Below, one piece after another: positions 53,775 to 64,000 of a stretch of DNA of 64,000 nucleotides. A program made the position numbers and the translations under genes. The stretch is from Ampelomyces quisqualis (lineage: Eukaryota; Ascomycota; Dothideomycetes; Pleosporales; Phaeosphaeriaceae): NCBI GenBank assembly GCA_018398575.1, contig JAGTXZ010000002.1:2606501-2670500 (forward strand). The letters run 5' to 3'. Position 1 is the stretch's first letter. Every line of letters begins with the position of its first letter. The notes beneath the pieces are model-generated. The model worked only from the letters and a program-made list of their open reading frames with translations. It was not told where the DNA came from and made no database searches.

Positions 53775-54516
53775 ATGGCTCCCAATCTAGCCAACATCCC
53801 CGACCACTATCTGTGGCTCGGCCTTGGTGCCCCATTCTCCTACCCTCATTTGTGTCCTCTGCAACACTAACCCCACCACCACAGGCGTCTTCACCTTCAT
53901 AGCCATAAAGCAAGTCTCCCACGGCCTCCAACACATCCGCACCCTCACCGAGATCCGCAAACCTCACCTCCACCCCACCACCACCGAACATGTCCCACCA
54001 GACCCCACCCACCAAGAAGACGCCATCAAAACCTCCTCGCTCCTCACACTCGCTACATCGCCCAACATGGACATCCGCGCGTCCGCCACCAAGATCCTGT
54101 GTCAGCGCTTCTACGCCTCGCACACGGCGAAAAAACTGCTTGTTAAGGACTTGAACAGCGACGACGCCGCGATCAAACACGGCGCACAACTAGCGTATAA
54201 CTTGTTGTATGATTACGGCGTGTTGACGCTGCCTATCACGCGCACCAGGCCGCGGGAGGGGTGGCGCGTGCATGAAGCGCCTGTGCCGACGTTGGCTTCT
54301 GGAGCGGGAGGCGACGAGCAGGATTTGAGGCGAAGGCGGCGGGAAGCGGTGGTCATACATGATGGGGACGTAGATCGGCCGGTTGGGCAGGAAGATGTGT
54401 ATATGAGAGACGAGGTGGGAGAGAGGCAGGTCGAGCCTTGGTTTGACGAATGGGACGATCCGGAGAGATCGAGGGAGATTTTGACATGGGACGCCGAGGA
54501 GTCGGGTACTTTTTGA
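53775..54516 (+). CDS. conserved fungal protein with ARM-like segment, 227 aa
   Basis: Exon 1 (53775-53826) and exon 2 (53885-54516) across a 58-bp intron give 684 nt. The N-terminus HYLWLGLGVFTFIAIKQV is a membrane anchor or buried helix. It is followed by SLLTLATSPNMDIRASATKI and KHGAQLAYNLLYDYGVL, which look like armadillo-type helices seen in a family of small fungal proteins. The C-terminal 60 residues are charged and rich in Asp, Glu and Arg. Function unknown. It is divergent to NOP14 and convergent with MDM38. Confidence 0.75.
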
Positions 54517-54796
54517 TGTGGTGTTCGTGGATCAAGATGAGGAAGGAGACGATGATATTATGATACCCCAAGGTCTATAAGACTCAATGCTATTCAGTAC
54601 ACATTTACCATCATTTCATCATGCATGGTATACCAGAATTGCTTTGGTACTATTCTTACATTCAATTCTATAACACAGTCATCTCGTCCAATGACGAGGC
54701 AGAGGGTATTTTCTATACATATCCACTAGAATGGAGTTCAAATCTCATCTACACAAAGCGGAGGGGAAGGAAAATTGAAAGCGTCGAGCTCATGCC

Positions 54797-56625
54797 TCAT
54801 TCCTTCTTCGCTTCGGCGGGCTTTTCTTCTTTAGCGCTTAAGCTCGAGTCCTCGCCTTTTCGTGCGCGTCCATCTTGTTCGGTGCGCTCTGCGCTTCCAC
54901 CGAGCAACTCGCCGGTGCTGGCTTCGGCTTCTTGGCTCCCGGCCTCCTTGGCTTCTTTCGGTTGTTCGGAAACTTCAGATTTGGGTTTGTCGTCCTCGTC
55001 AATGTTGTCATGGTCCTTGGGTGAAGAGGCTTCTTTGTTGTCCATACCCTTGGATTGCTCGCTCTCTTCTTCAATAAGCTCTTGCTGCTCCTTGAGAACC
55101 TCAAGACGCTGCTTGTTGGTAGCGGCACCCTCGGCAGTGTGTACCTCGAGTTCGATCTCGTGGTAAAGTTCCTCAGGAATACTTGAAAGCACGGCCTCGA
55201 GGGCGTCGATTTGCGAGGTCATCTCGGCCTCCTTACCTCGCGCATACACAAAAGCATTGGCAAGGACTAGAAGTGTGGACGGCACGCCGTTCTTGAGACG
55301 GAGGTCCAGCCAAGAACCAAGATCATCCCTGAGCCGGCCAGGAGACACACCATAAGTTCGTAGGCCGCGGCTTGCGCAGGCGGTCTGGAGTTCTGGGACA
55401 GACAGGGAGTCGACCCCCTCGTATGCAATGGCTCGGTCATCGCGCTTGATTTGGCGCATGCGTACGCGGACTTGGTAGCGCAGGATGTTGTCTGTCCCGA
55501 ATGAAGGAATGTTCATGTACCGGCAGATGGAGACAAGCTGCGGCCTGGACAGGTTGTCTAGCGTCAAGTCATCCTTGAAGATTTTGCACACTTGGATGAT
55601 GTCCTCCCGTGAGGGCTTTTCACCAGTCATGCGGACCTACTATGATTAGCGATTTCAGTTGTAATGAGGCTACAACAGCAGTGTACCTTGCGGAAGAAGT
55701 CGGAGAACTCTTCTCGCCTTGCGTTTTCAGCCGAGATAGGCAGACCAGTCTCCTTCAGGGTCTGACGCAGAAAGTCGCTAACATCCTTGCGGGTGGCCCG
55801 GAGGGTTGTGGCTTTCGCGTCCTTGGAAGACTGGCCCTCAAACGTGCTAGGAAGCATGTTGGGAAAAAGCTTGAGTGCGACTGGGAGGAGCAATTCTGCG
55901 AAAGGAACAATCACAAAGGGAAGGAACGGGATCAAGCGGCCGAGGTCCTGAACCGTCCGTTGCAACTGGAGCCTCAATCAGCATTCGTCCGCGCAGAAAG
56001 AGGTTAGGCTACGCACCTGGCGTCGCTCTCGTCGGCTGAGCTCGTAACCAGCAGCCATTTTCAAAGCCAGCTTGGAGCTAATTCTGACCTCCACGACCAG
56101 CAGCTTTGTGCCATCCCAGTAGTGCAGCAATTCCTTCTTGATCTTTTGTCCAATGGTCAGCTTCGTCTTCTCCTCGTCCTTTTTTGACAGTGCCTTCTTC
56201 TCGGCTGATGTCTCCGTCTCGGCCTTGTCCTTTGCTAGTTCCTTTAGCGTGCGAGCATCTTGCGCCGCCGTCTTCGCATGCGCGGTTGGGCCAGACTTGG
56301 GGATAATGACATCTTTTTCGAGCGGGGTGGCCTCGGTTTTCGACGCCGGCTGTTGTTGTTCTGGCTTGGGGAGTGGTTTGCTGGCTTGCTTGGCGTCGAA
56401 GCCAGGAGGCGGATAATTTTGCGGCGAGGATGACGTCGATTCGGTCTGAAGTGCGCGGAGCGGGATGAGGATGGAGCCTGCGGGGAACTGCCTGTTTAGG
56501 GGCCGATGGGGTCGAATCGACGTGCGGATGCCTGCTCTGCAGACTGCAGGCCTTGCCCGCGAGACAGCTCTGGTCGCATGCATTGCGGCAGACGCGATGG
56601 CGGACGGGAAGGTAGGGAGCGACAA
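54797..56625 (-). CDS. MDM38: mitochondrial LETM1 family protein Mdm38
   Basis: Exons 56625-56017, 55965-55687 and 55636-54797 across 51- and 50-bp introns give 1,728 nt, 575 aa. The Arg/Ala-rich, acid-free N-terminus is a mitochondrial presequence. The LETM1 region starts with KIKKELLHYWDGTKLL and continues GYELSRRERRQLQRTVQDL, the single membrane segment FLPFVIVPFAELLLP, and the ribosome-binding-like helices to LRTYGVSPGRLRDDL-x-SWLDL. A coiled coil and a Glu/Lys-rich tail end the protein. It acts in the inner membrane in K+/H+ exchange and helps insert mitochondrially encoded proteins. It shares a 748-bp divergent region with ADK2, another mitochondrial protein. Confidence 0.93.
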
Positions 56626-57373
56626 AGGGTGGGTTCTGGTTGAATGATTAGAAGTGCACAGAAGACGTCGTGGAATGTCGTGGAAGCAATGGAAGAAGCG
56701 ATGGAAGAAGCGATGGAGTGCGCCGGCTGACGCAAATGCCGTTCCCGGAGCTCAACGTCTGCACACCAGGGCCCTGGCGATCAAAAGCTTAGCCGGGGCT
56801 TGCCGGACGGCGGACGGCCACATGTTGCGCCGATGCAGTGCACAGCTGACGGGTGACAGGTGCCAAAGCCAACATCGGTTCCGCCGTGGAGAGTCTTGCG
56901 GGCCAGAGAAGCAGGGCCGCTGGCAGATTTCGCTGTGGAGGGTCCGATTACTCGGGCCCAGCGGTTTCTTCGAAAAAAATGCCAAAGGATTGCCCGTGCG
57001 AATGCTTGCACTGTGCAATAACGACGACGTCGCTGTTAGGCCCGAGTAGCCTCCGGTGGGTGGGGAAGACGCCGTCTCACGAGAGCTGCCACCCCCCTCC
57101 ACTGAATGGGAACCATCATATATATTATAATCGCCGTCTCCACCCCGACCTCTGCGTCTGAAGCGCGGGCTCCTCACCCGTTCTCTCAGGCTGCCCGGCA
57201 CCTTCTTCTTGTACGTCGCCTTTTCCTACCGACTTGGTTGAGATGGATTGGTGACGGTGCTATCCGACGGAGCCTCTGCACTTCGATTGCACCGCGCCTC
57301 AAGCGTATATCCTTAAAAAGTAGCCATTCTAGTGATCGTGCAAACATCCTGCTACACGTACTCTCCTGGCTCC
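56626..57373. promoter_or_regulatory. divergent intergenic region MDM38/ADK2
   Basis: 748 bp between two start codons pointing apart, so it should contain both promoters. GATGGAAGAAGC is tandemly repeated near 56,690-56,715. No gene supported. Confidence 0.5.
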
Positions 57374-58223
57374 ATGGCTTCTGCACGCCTGTCGCGAGCT
57401 GCCCGCATGATCCTGGTGGGCGCACCAGGTGTGGGCAAAGGCACGCAGACAGAGCGCCTGATGAACAAGTTCCCGGAGCTCTCGTCCATAAGCTCCGGCG
57501 ATTTACTGAGAAAAAATGTCAGAGAGCGAACACCACTCGGTAGGCGCCGCGTCCAGATACCTCTGACGTGTCTAATGCGATGCAGGTATCCAGGCCGAGC
57601 ACAAGATGAAGTCGGGCGCGTTGGTCCCGGATACCATGATACTGCGACTAATTGTCAACGAGCTCACGACACGCGGCTATATATGTGACAGTACGCTGCG
57701 GCCATACGCTGTCTATGCTAGCTTGGTGGAAGTGGAAGAGACCACGGTCGACTCGGTGCACATCCCATCAGCACTGCGGACCGCACGATACACCTTCTCG
57801 GAAAGGCCGTCTGCGTCTTTCATCCTGGACGGCTTTCCTCGGACGGCAGTGCAGGCGATGCAGCTGGAAAGCATTGTCCCCATCAACTTGGTGGTCCATC
57901 TCAACACACCGAGCGACATTATCATCGATCGCATCTGCAATCGCTGGGTACACGAGCCCTCCGGACGAGTCTACAACACCACATTCAATGCGCCCAAGGT
58001 CGACGGCAAGGATGATGTCACTGGCGAGCCCCTCTCGCGGCGGGCGGACGATGATCCCGAGGTGTGGAAGGCGCGACTCAAGAGCTTCAAGGAGAACAAC
58101 GAGCCGCTCCTCGAGCACTACGACAAGACGGGCGTGTTGTGGACAGTCAACGGCAACAGCAGCGACGACATCTCCCCGCAGCTGTTTGAAGAGTTTAGCA
58201 AGCGATTCTGCGCCGAGGACTGA
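57374..58223 (+). CDS. ADK2: mitochondrial adenylate kinase 2 / GTP:AMP phosphotransferase
   Basis: Exon 1 (57374-57539) and exon 2 (57586-58223) across a 46-bp intron give 804 nt, 267 aa. The P-loop GAPGVGKGT is at residues 16-24, the NMP-binding SISSGDLLR follows, then FILDGFPRT and the long LID RWVHEPSGRVYN...FNAPK...DDVTGEPLSRRADDD with family-specific text for the mitochondrial form. An insert of about 25 residues before FILDGFPR (STLRPYAVYASLVE and on) is open in frame; homologues vary here, but a missed intron is possible. The enzyme recycles AMP with GTP in the matrix. The stop lies in the first unit of a 170-bp tandem triplication. Confidence 0.9.
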
Positions 58224-58688
58224 TGCGGGAGGCGAACAGTTTGATCGCCTCGGATATGGATGTCCCATTCCCTGTAGATAGTGAGCATATCAGCTTATGT
58301 ACCTATAGTGAATTCTCTTGCTCTATACATGCACTTGCTATCTTACTGCAGCTGTTTAAAGAGTTTAGAACGCGATTCTGCGCCAAGGACTGATGTAGGA
58401 GGCGAACAGTTTGATCGCCTCAGATATAGATGTCCTATTCCCTATAGATAGTAAGCATATTAGCTTACGTACCTATAACAAATTCTCTTGCTCTATACAT
58501 GCACTTGCTATCTCCCTGCAGCTGTTTAAAGAGTTTAGAACGCGATTCTGCGCCAAGGACTGATGCGGGAGGCGAACAGTTTGATCGCCTCGGATATGGA
58601 TGTCCCATTCGCTGTAGATAGTGAGCATACTAGCTCATATACCCATAATGAATTCTCTTGCTCCAGGCATGCACTCGCGGCCACACAT
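58179..58688. repeat. 170-bp tandem triplication of the ADK2 3' end
   Basis: Units begin at 58179, 58349 and 58519. Each contains CAGCTGTTT-GAAGAGTTTAG, the last codons of ADK2, its TGA, and about 120 bp downstream. The first unit belongs to the live gene. Copy 2 has C-to-T and G-to-A changes (for example CGGATATGG to CAGATATAG), copy 3 fewer. Confidence 0.9.
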
Positions 58689-60195
58689 GTCGCTTTCGCT
58701 CTGTGCCCGTCTCGAACGAGGGGACGAGGGCCTAGCGTGGACGAGCCACAGCGACGTCACACGCTCGACCCCGGGCTCAACACCACCCACGCGAACAACA
58801 TCCGAGCTCCTGCTTGACGCCGTGCTCGACGACCCCGAATACGACCAGATTAGTCATCGCACACTAGTCAGACGCGCAATGGCCGAAGACTTCAGCGAGG
58901 GCCAGCTGGAAACAGTCGTCGACAGCCCGCAGAGGGAGAATGCGGGCACGCAGACGCAATATGTCTCCTACCAGGTCACCACCAAGGTTGGTAGGCTCGC
59001 ACCGCAGCGGTGTCGGATCGCTGTGACGCTCACACGTGCTGCCTAGTCCGACTTCCAGTCCTTCCAGAAGTCCGAATTCTCCGTCCGCCGCCGCTTCACA
59101 GACTTTGTCTTCCTGTGGAAACAGCTTTCCAAGGAATATCCCCAGTGCGCCGTCCCGCCGCTGCCTGACAAGCACAAGATGGAGTATGTGCGCGGAGACC
59201 GGTTCGGTCCGGACTTCACTCAGCGACGAGCACATTCACTGCACCGCTTCCTGAAGCGCATGGCCCTGCACCCCGTACTGCGCCGAGCGATGCTGTTCAT
59301 CACCTTCCTCGAGACGCCCGACTGGAACCAGCACATGAGGGGCAGGACGTCAAGAGCGGCAAGCGGGTCCGACACGGGTGGCGGCATCATGGACTCGGTC
59401 GCCGACACCTTTGTGAATACGTTTACAAAGGTCCACAGGCCCGACAAACGATTCACAGAAGTCAGTGAGCGGGCGGGGAAGCTCGGCGAGGATCTCAACA
59501 ACATCGAAAAGGTGACGGTCAAGGTCGCCAGGCGGCAGGGCGACCTCGGAACAGACTACGCAGACCTGGCGACACAATGCCAGAAGCTGACGCAACTGGA
59601 ACCCGCTGTTGAAAGCACACTTACCTCGTTCGCCGCATCAGTCACCATCACCTCTCAAGGTTTCAAGGTGCTTCGAGACCACACCGACCAGAACTACCTC
59701 ACGAGCCTGCGGGACATGGATGCGTACATACAGGCTGTGAAGACGCTCCTCCGCACGCGCGAGGCAAGACAGCTCGATTTTGAGAGCCTCAGCGAATACC
59801 TCGCCAAGTCTGCTGCCGAGCGCGACCAAATGGCAAGCCAGCACGGCGCAGGCCTAGGCGCATCAGGCTTCCTGCGCTCCAAGGTGGAAGACTTCCGAGG
59901 CATCGACCACGAACAAGCACGACGCCAGCGCGTCCGCAAACTCGAAGTCGAGATTGAGCGTCTCACTAGCGAGGTTGAAAACTCGAAGAAAGCCACCGAA
60001 GCCTTTGACGAGCACACTGTCAAGGAAGTCGCAGACTTTGAACGCATCAAGGCTGTCGAATTCAAGGATACCCTGGGCGACTTTGCTGACACTCATGTCG
60101 AGTTCTTTCAGGACACCATTGAAACGTGGGAGACGTTTCTGGAGGATATGCGGAAAGAGGAGGATCAGAGAAAGGCGGCGGCTGCGTCGTCGTAG
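58648..60195 (+). CDS. SNX4: sorting nexin-4 / Atg24
   Basis: Exon 1 (58648-58986) and exon 2 (59047-60195) across a 60-bp GTTGGT..TAG intron give 495 aa. The PX domain (about residues 95-210) has SEFSVRRRFTDFVFLWKQL, PPLPDK and HRFLKRMALHP, which bind PI3P. A BAR-like coiled region follows to the end (KRFTEVSERAGKLGEDLNN, ETWETFLEDMRKEED). Snx4 sorts cargo from endosomes back to the Golgi and serves selective autophagy. The start is uncertain: ATGs at 58648, 58669 and 58687 all lie in or just after the third repeat unit, so the triplication sits at or in the promoter. Confidence 0.9.
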
Positions 60196-60501
60196 AATGG
60201 AATGCGCCGCACGCTCATTCCAAGGGAAGTGCAGATAGCTCCGCAGCGTTATAATGAGCAACAGGTGGCGGATGCGACGTTTGGGGTCTTTGGACTGGAC
60301 TTGTCTGGGCTCAGGTGAAGTCTTGGACTTGGTGGTGGGCATGAAGGGGGTGGTCGGTAGCCTGGCGAAAGAATGATCAGGCCTCTCTTAGCATGAGCAA
60401 CGAGATGGAAAACTGATGCCCGAAACCATATCATTCACAGCGAAATTCACCTGCACCAAGGCATTCTTTCTCCCTGTTTCATGCTACTTGCCCATTTTTA
60501 C
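60196..60501. other. convergent 3' region
   Basis: 306 bp between the ends of SNX4 and the JmjC gene. No further gene. Confidence 0.4.
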
Positions 60502-62595
60502 TCAGGGAACATCAGCATCGTCATCATCGCCTCCAAACCCAAAACTAAACCCCCCTACCTGCTTCTCCCCCTCCCCCTCCTCCCCCTCCCCCTTGGTCAA
60601 AGCATCCCACTTCCCTCTCTTCCCCTTTGCCCTGCGTTCCAACTCCACCAGCCCCTCGGCCAATATCTCAGGACACTCTTGGCCCAACCGCTCCACAAAC
60701 AACTCGTACGCCCTCTCCCGCACAAGTTCGTTGAACCCACTGACTTGGGACCTCTGATGGCGCAGAAACGCCAGGACATCAGGCAGGGTGTTTCTCGGGA
60801 CGAAGTTTTGCGTGAGCGCAAGACTGTCGGCGAGATTGAGGACGAGATGGAACCATCCACTAGGGACATGTAGGATTTCGCCTGCGTGGCATATGCCCTC
60901 TCTGCACCCCTTTGTGATGCGCGCCAGAGGGTGGAAGGTGAGGAGATACTCTGCGATGCTGAGCGGGGACGTGATTTCGGACTGGTCGTCGGATACGAGG
61001 ACGCCTGGTGGGGGCGGCATATCGTGGCCCGAGGGGAACATGAGCCAGTATTTTGAGCCGGTGAGGACGGCGTTCCAGGCGGATGTTGCGTTGGGGTCTT
61101 TGTGGAAGGTGGAGCCTGAGCGGGCGGGGCCCATGATTAGCCAGCGGGAGTCAGGACGGTGCGGGCCGAGTACAGTGAAGAGGTCGGGACCGAAAGCTGC
61201 GGGGGATGAATATGCTGCCAAGGGGGTGGAGAGGGAAGATGCAATGTGCGTTTTCTCGGCGAAGGAGCGGTCGAAGACGTAGAGGGGTGATTCGTCGGAT
61301 TGCGCGTGCATGTAGGATATGTATGTTGAGGTGGGCCAATCGACTGCTTCGGCGCGGAATTTCACGTCTGGGAATCTGTCCAAGAGATACTCGGGCGTCC
61401 AGGTCCCGTAGACGGGCCATTGTTTCACGGGCTCGGTGAGGATGAAGGGCTTGTCGGTCCAGTTACTCGCGTAGTCTTCTGGTGTGAGGTTGGGGAGGCG
61501 GGGAATGGCGTTTGAGGAGGGAATGTTGGATACGAAGGGGCTGAGGGGCGTATGGGCGCATTGAAACGGGCGGTAAAGGATGTCGGAGAAGAGGTTGGGG
61601 CAGCGAATGGAGGTGGTGTGGGAGGTGGGGATGTTGAGGTAGGTAGAGCGCCATGTGCCTCGCCACGTGAAATCCGTGGGTGGGGAGCTGGGAAGTGGTT
61701 AGCTGCTGGTTGTGGAGGTATATATTATAATGTAGATGCGAAGCGGGCGGACGCAAGTTGGATCGTATATGGATATATTGTGGATGCTACTTCTGTGCTT
61801 TTCGAGAAAAATGGACGTAGACAAAGGTCGCGTAGAAAGGAGAGTGTGGACCGTCGGGTTGTGTGGAAAGGAAATGTAGATGCGTGCCTGTGCTCTCTGA
61901 CAGCAGAATGCATGCATGAACAAGAGTCGCCAGGCGAACGATACGGCTGGCTCGGGTTGCAGAAGACGTAGGTCCTTGGGATTCTCTCACAAGTCGAGTG
62001 GCCGTCACTGAAGCTCTCGGACTGCTTGTTCGCCCCGTTCTGGCCAGTCATGACTGCAGCTGGACAACAAGACGACCAACACCGGTGGCACCATGCATAC
62101 ACGCAGCTATGACTCCTCGCAAACACGCACAGCTGATATTCTGCTGCAGCTAAAGCGGATTCCAAAAAAACATAGCTCTTTCGGGAAGGGAAGTATGACT
62201 AAGACACAACACAACCAAAGGAAAGTGGCAGTTCAAACCACCCAGTACACTTACCTGACAAAAAGCGCTCGCCAGAGCTCGTCCAGCCGCGTAAACGCAT
62301 ACAAGGCCCGGCATGTGCTTCCAAGGCGTATGAGAGTGTCAGCATCGAATGACTCAAGAATGTGGCTCAGAAGCTCGTCGGGCAACCTGGCGAATGAGCC
62401 GCATCTGGACTTGATGTTCTCGGACGCCGTGTAGGCATTGCCGGCTGGCTTGACGCCCAGAGGATGCGAGGGAAGTGCTGTCGCCACATCATCGTCGTCA
62501 TGTTGCAAGTCTTTGGCCGCACAGGTTCTTAGCTTTTTCGAGGGTCGAGTTCCAGCGAGGTCGACTGTCTCGGGGTCCAGCGGTCCGGGCGCCAT
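60502..62595 (-). CDS. F-box and JmjC domain protein, 508 aa
   Basis: Exon 1 (62595-62255) and exon 2 (61687-60502) give 1,527 nt. Exon 1 carries an F-box: FARLPDELLSHILESFDAD then LIRLGSTCRALYAFT. Exon 2 starts with TWRGTWRSTYLNIPT and holds a JmjC domain with the iron-binding H-x-D (FHKDPNATSAWN) and the distal His in GEILHVPSGWFHLVLN; a Lys suited to 2-oxoglutarate is in GSKYWLMFPSG. JmjC enzymes are Fe(II)/2-oxoglutarate hydroxylases or demethylases; the F-box suggests recruitment to an SCF ligase or a targeting role. The layout resembles the JMJD6-like F-box/JmjC proteins of fungi. The intron is 567 bp, ten times its neighbours, but phase and splice signals fit. An in-frame ATG at 62,709 would add 38 residues. 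Confidence 0.85.
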
Positions 62596-63053
62596 GTCCA
62601 AAGCACCGCCAGAGCGACGCTGCGTGACTGTTCGGAGCTGACCTGCACGAATGCAAGTGCAAAGCAGCGGTACGCGGCGAGGCCAAGCAAAGATGCGGCA
62701 CAGAGTCATCCGCCCTCTGCGTGGCGAGGCGAGGTTGAGGCGAAACAGATTTGCAGGGCTGCTCGCGGCTGCGCTAGTCCCAATGGAGATGTCCAGCGAT
62801 GGCTGAAAATCTTCTTAAGCGCACCTTCCTCGCTCACTTTTCTCCTCCCCACCACCCACACACCACCACACCACACACCACTATACCCTAGATAGCCTTC
62901 GATTCTCGCACAGAGGATCTGGTATCTAGTTTCTCCCCACCACCTCCACCACAGCAGCGGCGGTATCCCAGCGATCACCCCCGCCCTCACCCCGCCAACA
63001 AGTTTTCGACTACGGGTCTGCACCAGTAGTCGTTCGCGTATACACTCGCAATC
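62596..63053. promoter_or_regulatory. divergent promoter region, F-box/JmjC gene and eIF4A
   Basis: 458 bp between two divergent starts. A pyrimidine/CA-rich tract (CACCACACCACACACCAC) lies at about 62,855-62,880 and a CT-rich tract follows near 62,930, typical of highly expressed fungal genes such as eIF4A. No TATA box is obvious. Confidence 0.5.
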
Positions 63054-64000
63054 ATGGCTGACAAGGGTCTTGAGGACGTGCCGGAGGGTGAGTACCACGG
63101 CGACGACGGCTGCAGCCGCGTGCCTGCCTGGAGATTTGCGCGGGCCCAGGGCTAACCCCACGCCGCAGGCCAGATCGAGTCCAACTACGACGAGACCACC
63201 GACTCCTTCGACGCGATGAACTTGAAGGCCGAGCTCCTCCGCGGCGTCTACGCCTACGGTTTCGAGCGCCCTTCGGCCATCCAGCAGCGCGCCATCATGC
63301 CCGTCATCAAGGGTGGGTTTGCCCCTCTCTCCGCTGCGGAAAAAAGAGCCCGCACTGACGCACACCAGGCCACGATGTCATCGCGCAGGCGCAGTCAGGT
63401 ACCGGTAAAACGGCTACCTTCTCCATCTCGACCCTCCAGAAGATCGACTCCAACGTCAAGGCCTGCCAGGCGCTCATCCTCGCCCCCACCCGTGAGCTTG
63501 CCCAGCAGATCCAGAAGGTCGTCGTCGCCATCGGTGACTTCATGGATGTTGCCTGCCACGCCTGCATTGGCGGCACCAGCGTCCGTGACGACATGAAGGC
63601 TCTCCAGGACGGTCCCCAGGTCGTCGTCGGTACTCCCGGCCGTGTCCACGACATGATCCAGCGTCGTGTCTTGAAGACCGACCACATGAAGATGTTTGTC
63701 CTCGACGAGGCCGACGAGATGTTGTCTCGCGGTTTCACCGAGCAGATCTACGACATCTTCCAGCTTCTGCCCCAGTCCACCCAGGTCGTGCTCCTCTCCG
63801 CCACCATGCCCCAAGATGTCCTGGAGGTCACCACCAAGTTCATGCGCGACCCCGTCCGCATCCTGGTCAAGAAGGACGAGCTTACCCTCGAAGGTATCAA
63901 GCAGTTCTACATTGCCGTCGAGAAGGAGGACTGGAAGCTCGACACTCTTTCCGACTTGTACGAGACCGTCACCATTACCCAGGCCGTCATCTTCTGCAAC
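63054..64000 (+). CDS. TIF1: ATP-dependent RNA helicase eIF4A, truncated at window end
   Basis: Exons 63054-63087, 63169-63312 and 63369 to beyond 64000, with introns of 81 and 56 bp. DEAD-box motifs appear in order: Q motif GFERPSAIQQRAI, motif I AQSGTGKT, Ia PTRELAQQ, GG, Ib TPGR, II DEAD, III SAT. The start MADKGLEDVPEGQIESNYDE is that of fungal eIF4A. It unwinds mRNA 5' leaders in the eIF4F complex in the cytoplasm. The second helicase domain (motifs IV-VI) lies outside the window. Confidence 0.95.

Overview
The window joins two genomes of one filamentous ascomycete (Pezizomycotina; Dothideomycetes/Pleosporales is my inference from gene style and short introns). Positions 1 to about 18,990 are mitochondrial in character: AT-rich, with a mitochondrial small-subunit rRNA, seven intact-looking tRNAs, an intron-split nad6, LAGLIDADG and GIY-YIG homing endonuclease genes, and reading frames that stay open only when TGA is read as tryptophan (code 4). 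Positions 18,990 to about 37,230 are AT-rich nuclear repeat DNA with signs of RIP (repeat-induced point mutation). From 37,230 to 64,000 the sequence is ordinary gene-bearing nuclear DNA with GT..AG introns of about 45-70 bases.

Mitochondrial part: a cysteine-rich frame and a GIY-YIG scrap (0-1.2 kb); two related minus-strand membrane ORFs (2.1-3.0 and 4.8-5.9 kb), the second beginning with a cox3-like N-terminus; tRNA-Met, tRNA-Arg, rns, tRNA-Leu; a GIY-YIG gene; a broken ORF with proline-rich hexapeptide repeats; nad6 with a group I intron carrying a LAGLIDADG gene; then tRNA-Tyr, -Asn, -Val and -Lys. From 16.4 to 19 kb there are decayed partial copies of rns, tRNA-Lys, tRNA-Arg and a GIY-YIG gene. 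The rns and nad6 genes look intact, so this is either a recent very large nuclear insertion of mtDNA or a mitochondrial contig end joined to a nuclear one during assembly.

Repeat part: two nested Ty3/gypsy LTR retrotransposons, both with pol on the minus strand. The outer one (21,761-37,107; 300-bp LTRs; GTATT target duplication) is interrupted by the inner one (28,081-36,308; 258-bp LTRs; CTAAC target duplication). Both are full of TAG/TAA stops, and their reverse transcriptase catalytic DD reads NN. Each seems to carry an extra frame antisense to pol beside the 3' LTR. The inner one also has six exact 99-bp tandem units between RNase H and integrase.

Nuclear part, left to right: a fungal multi-span membrane protein (-), a CDP-alcohol phosphotransferase CPT1/EPT1 (-), a 267-bp MITE, a DUF6594-type membrane protein (+), a 5.9-kb gene-poor stretch with a kinase relic, a 2EXR/F-box-like protein (+), NOP14 (-), a small conserved protein (+), MDM38/LETM1 (-), ADK2 (+) whose 3' end is triplicated, the sorting nexin SNX4/ATG24 (+), an F-box plus JmjC protein (-), and eIF4A (+), cut by the window end. 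These are housekeeping functions (phospholipid synthesis, ribosome biogenesis, mitochondrial ion exchange and nucleotides, endosomal sorting, translation initiation) and do not form a cluster for one pathway.
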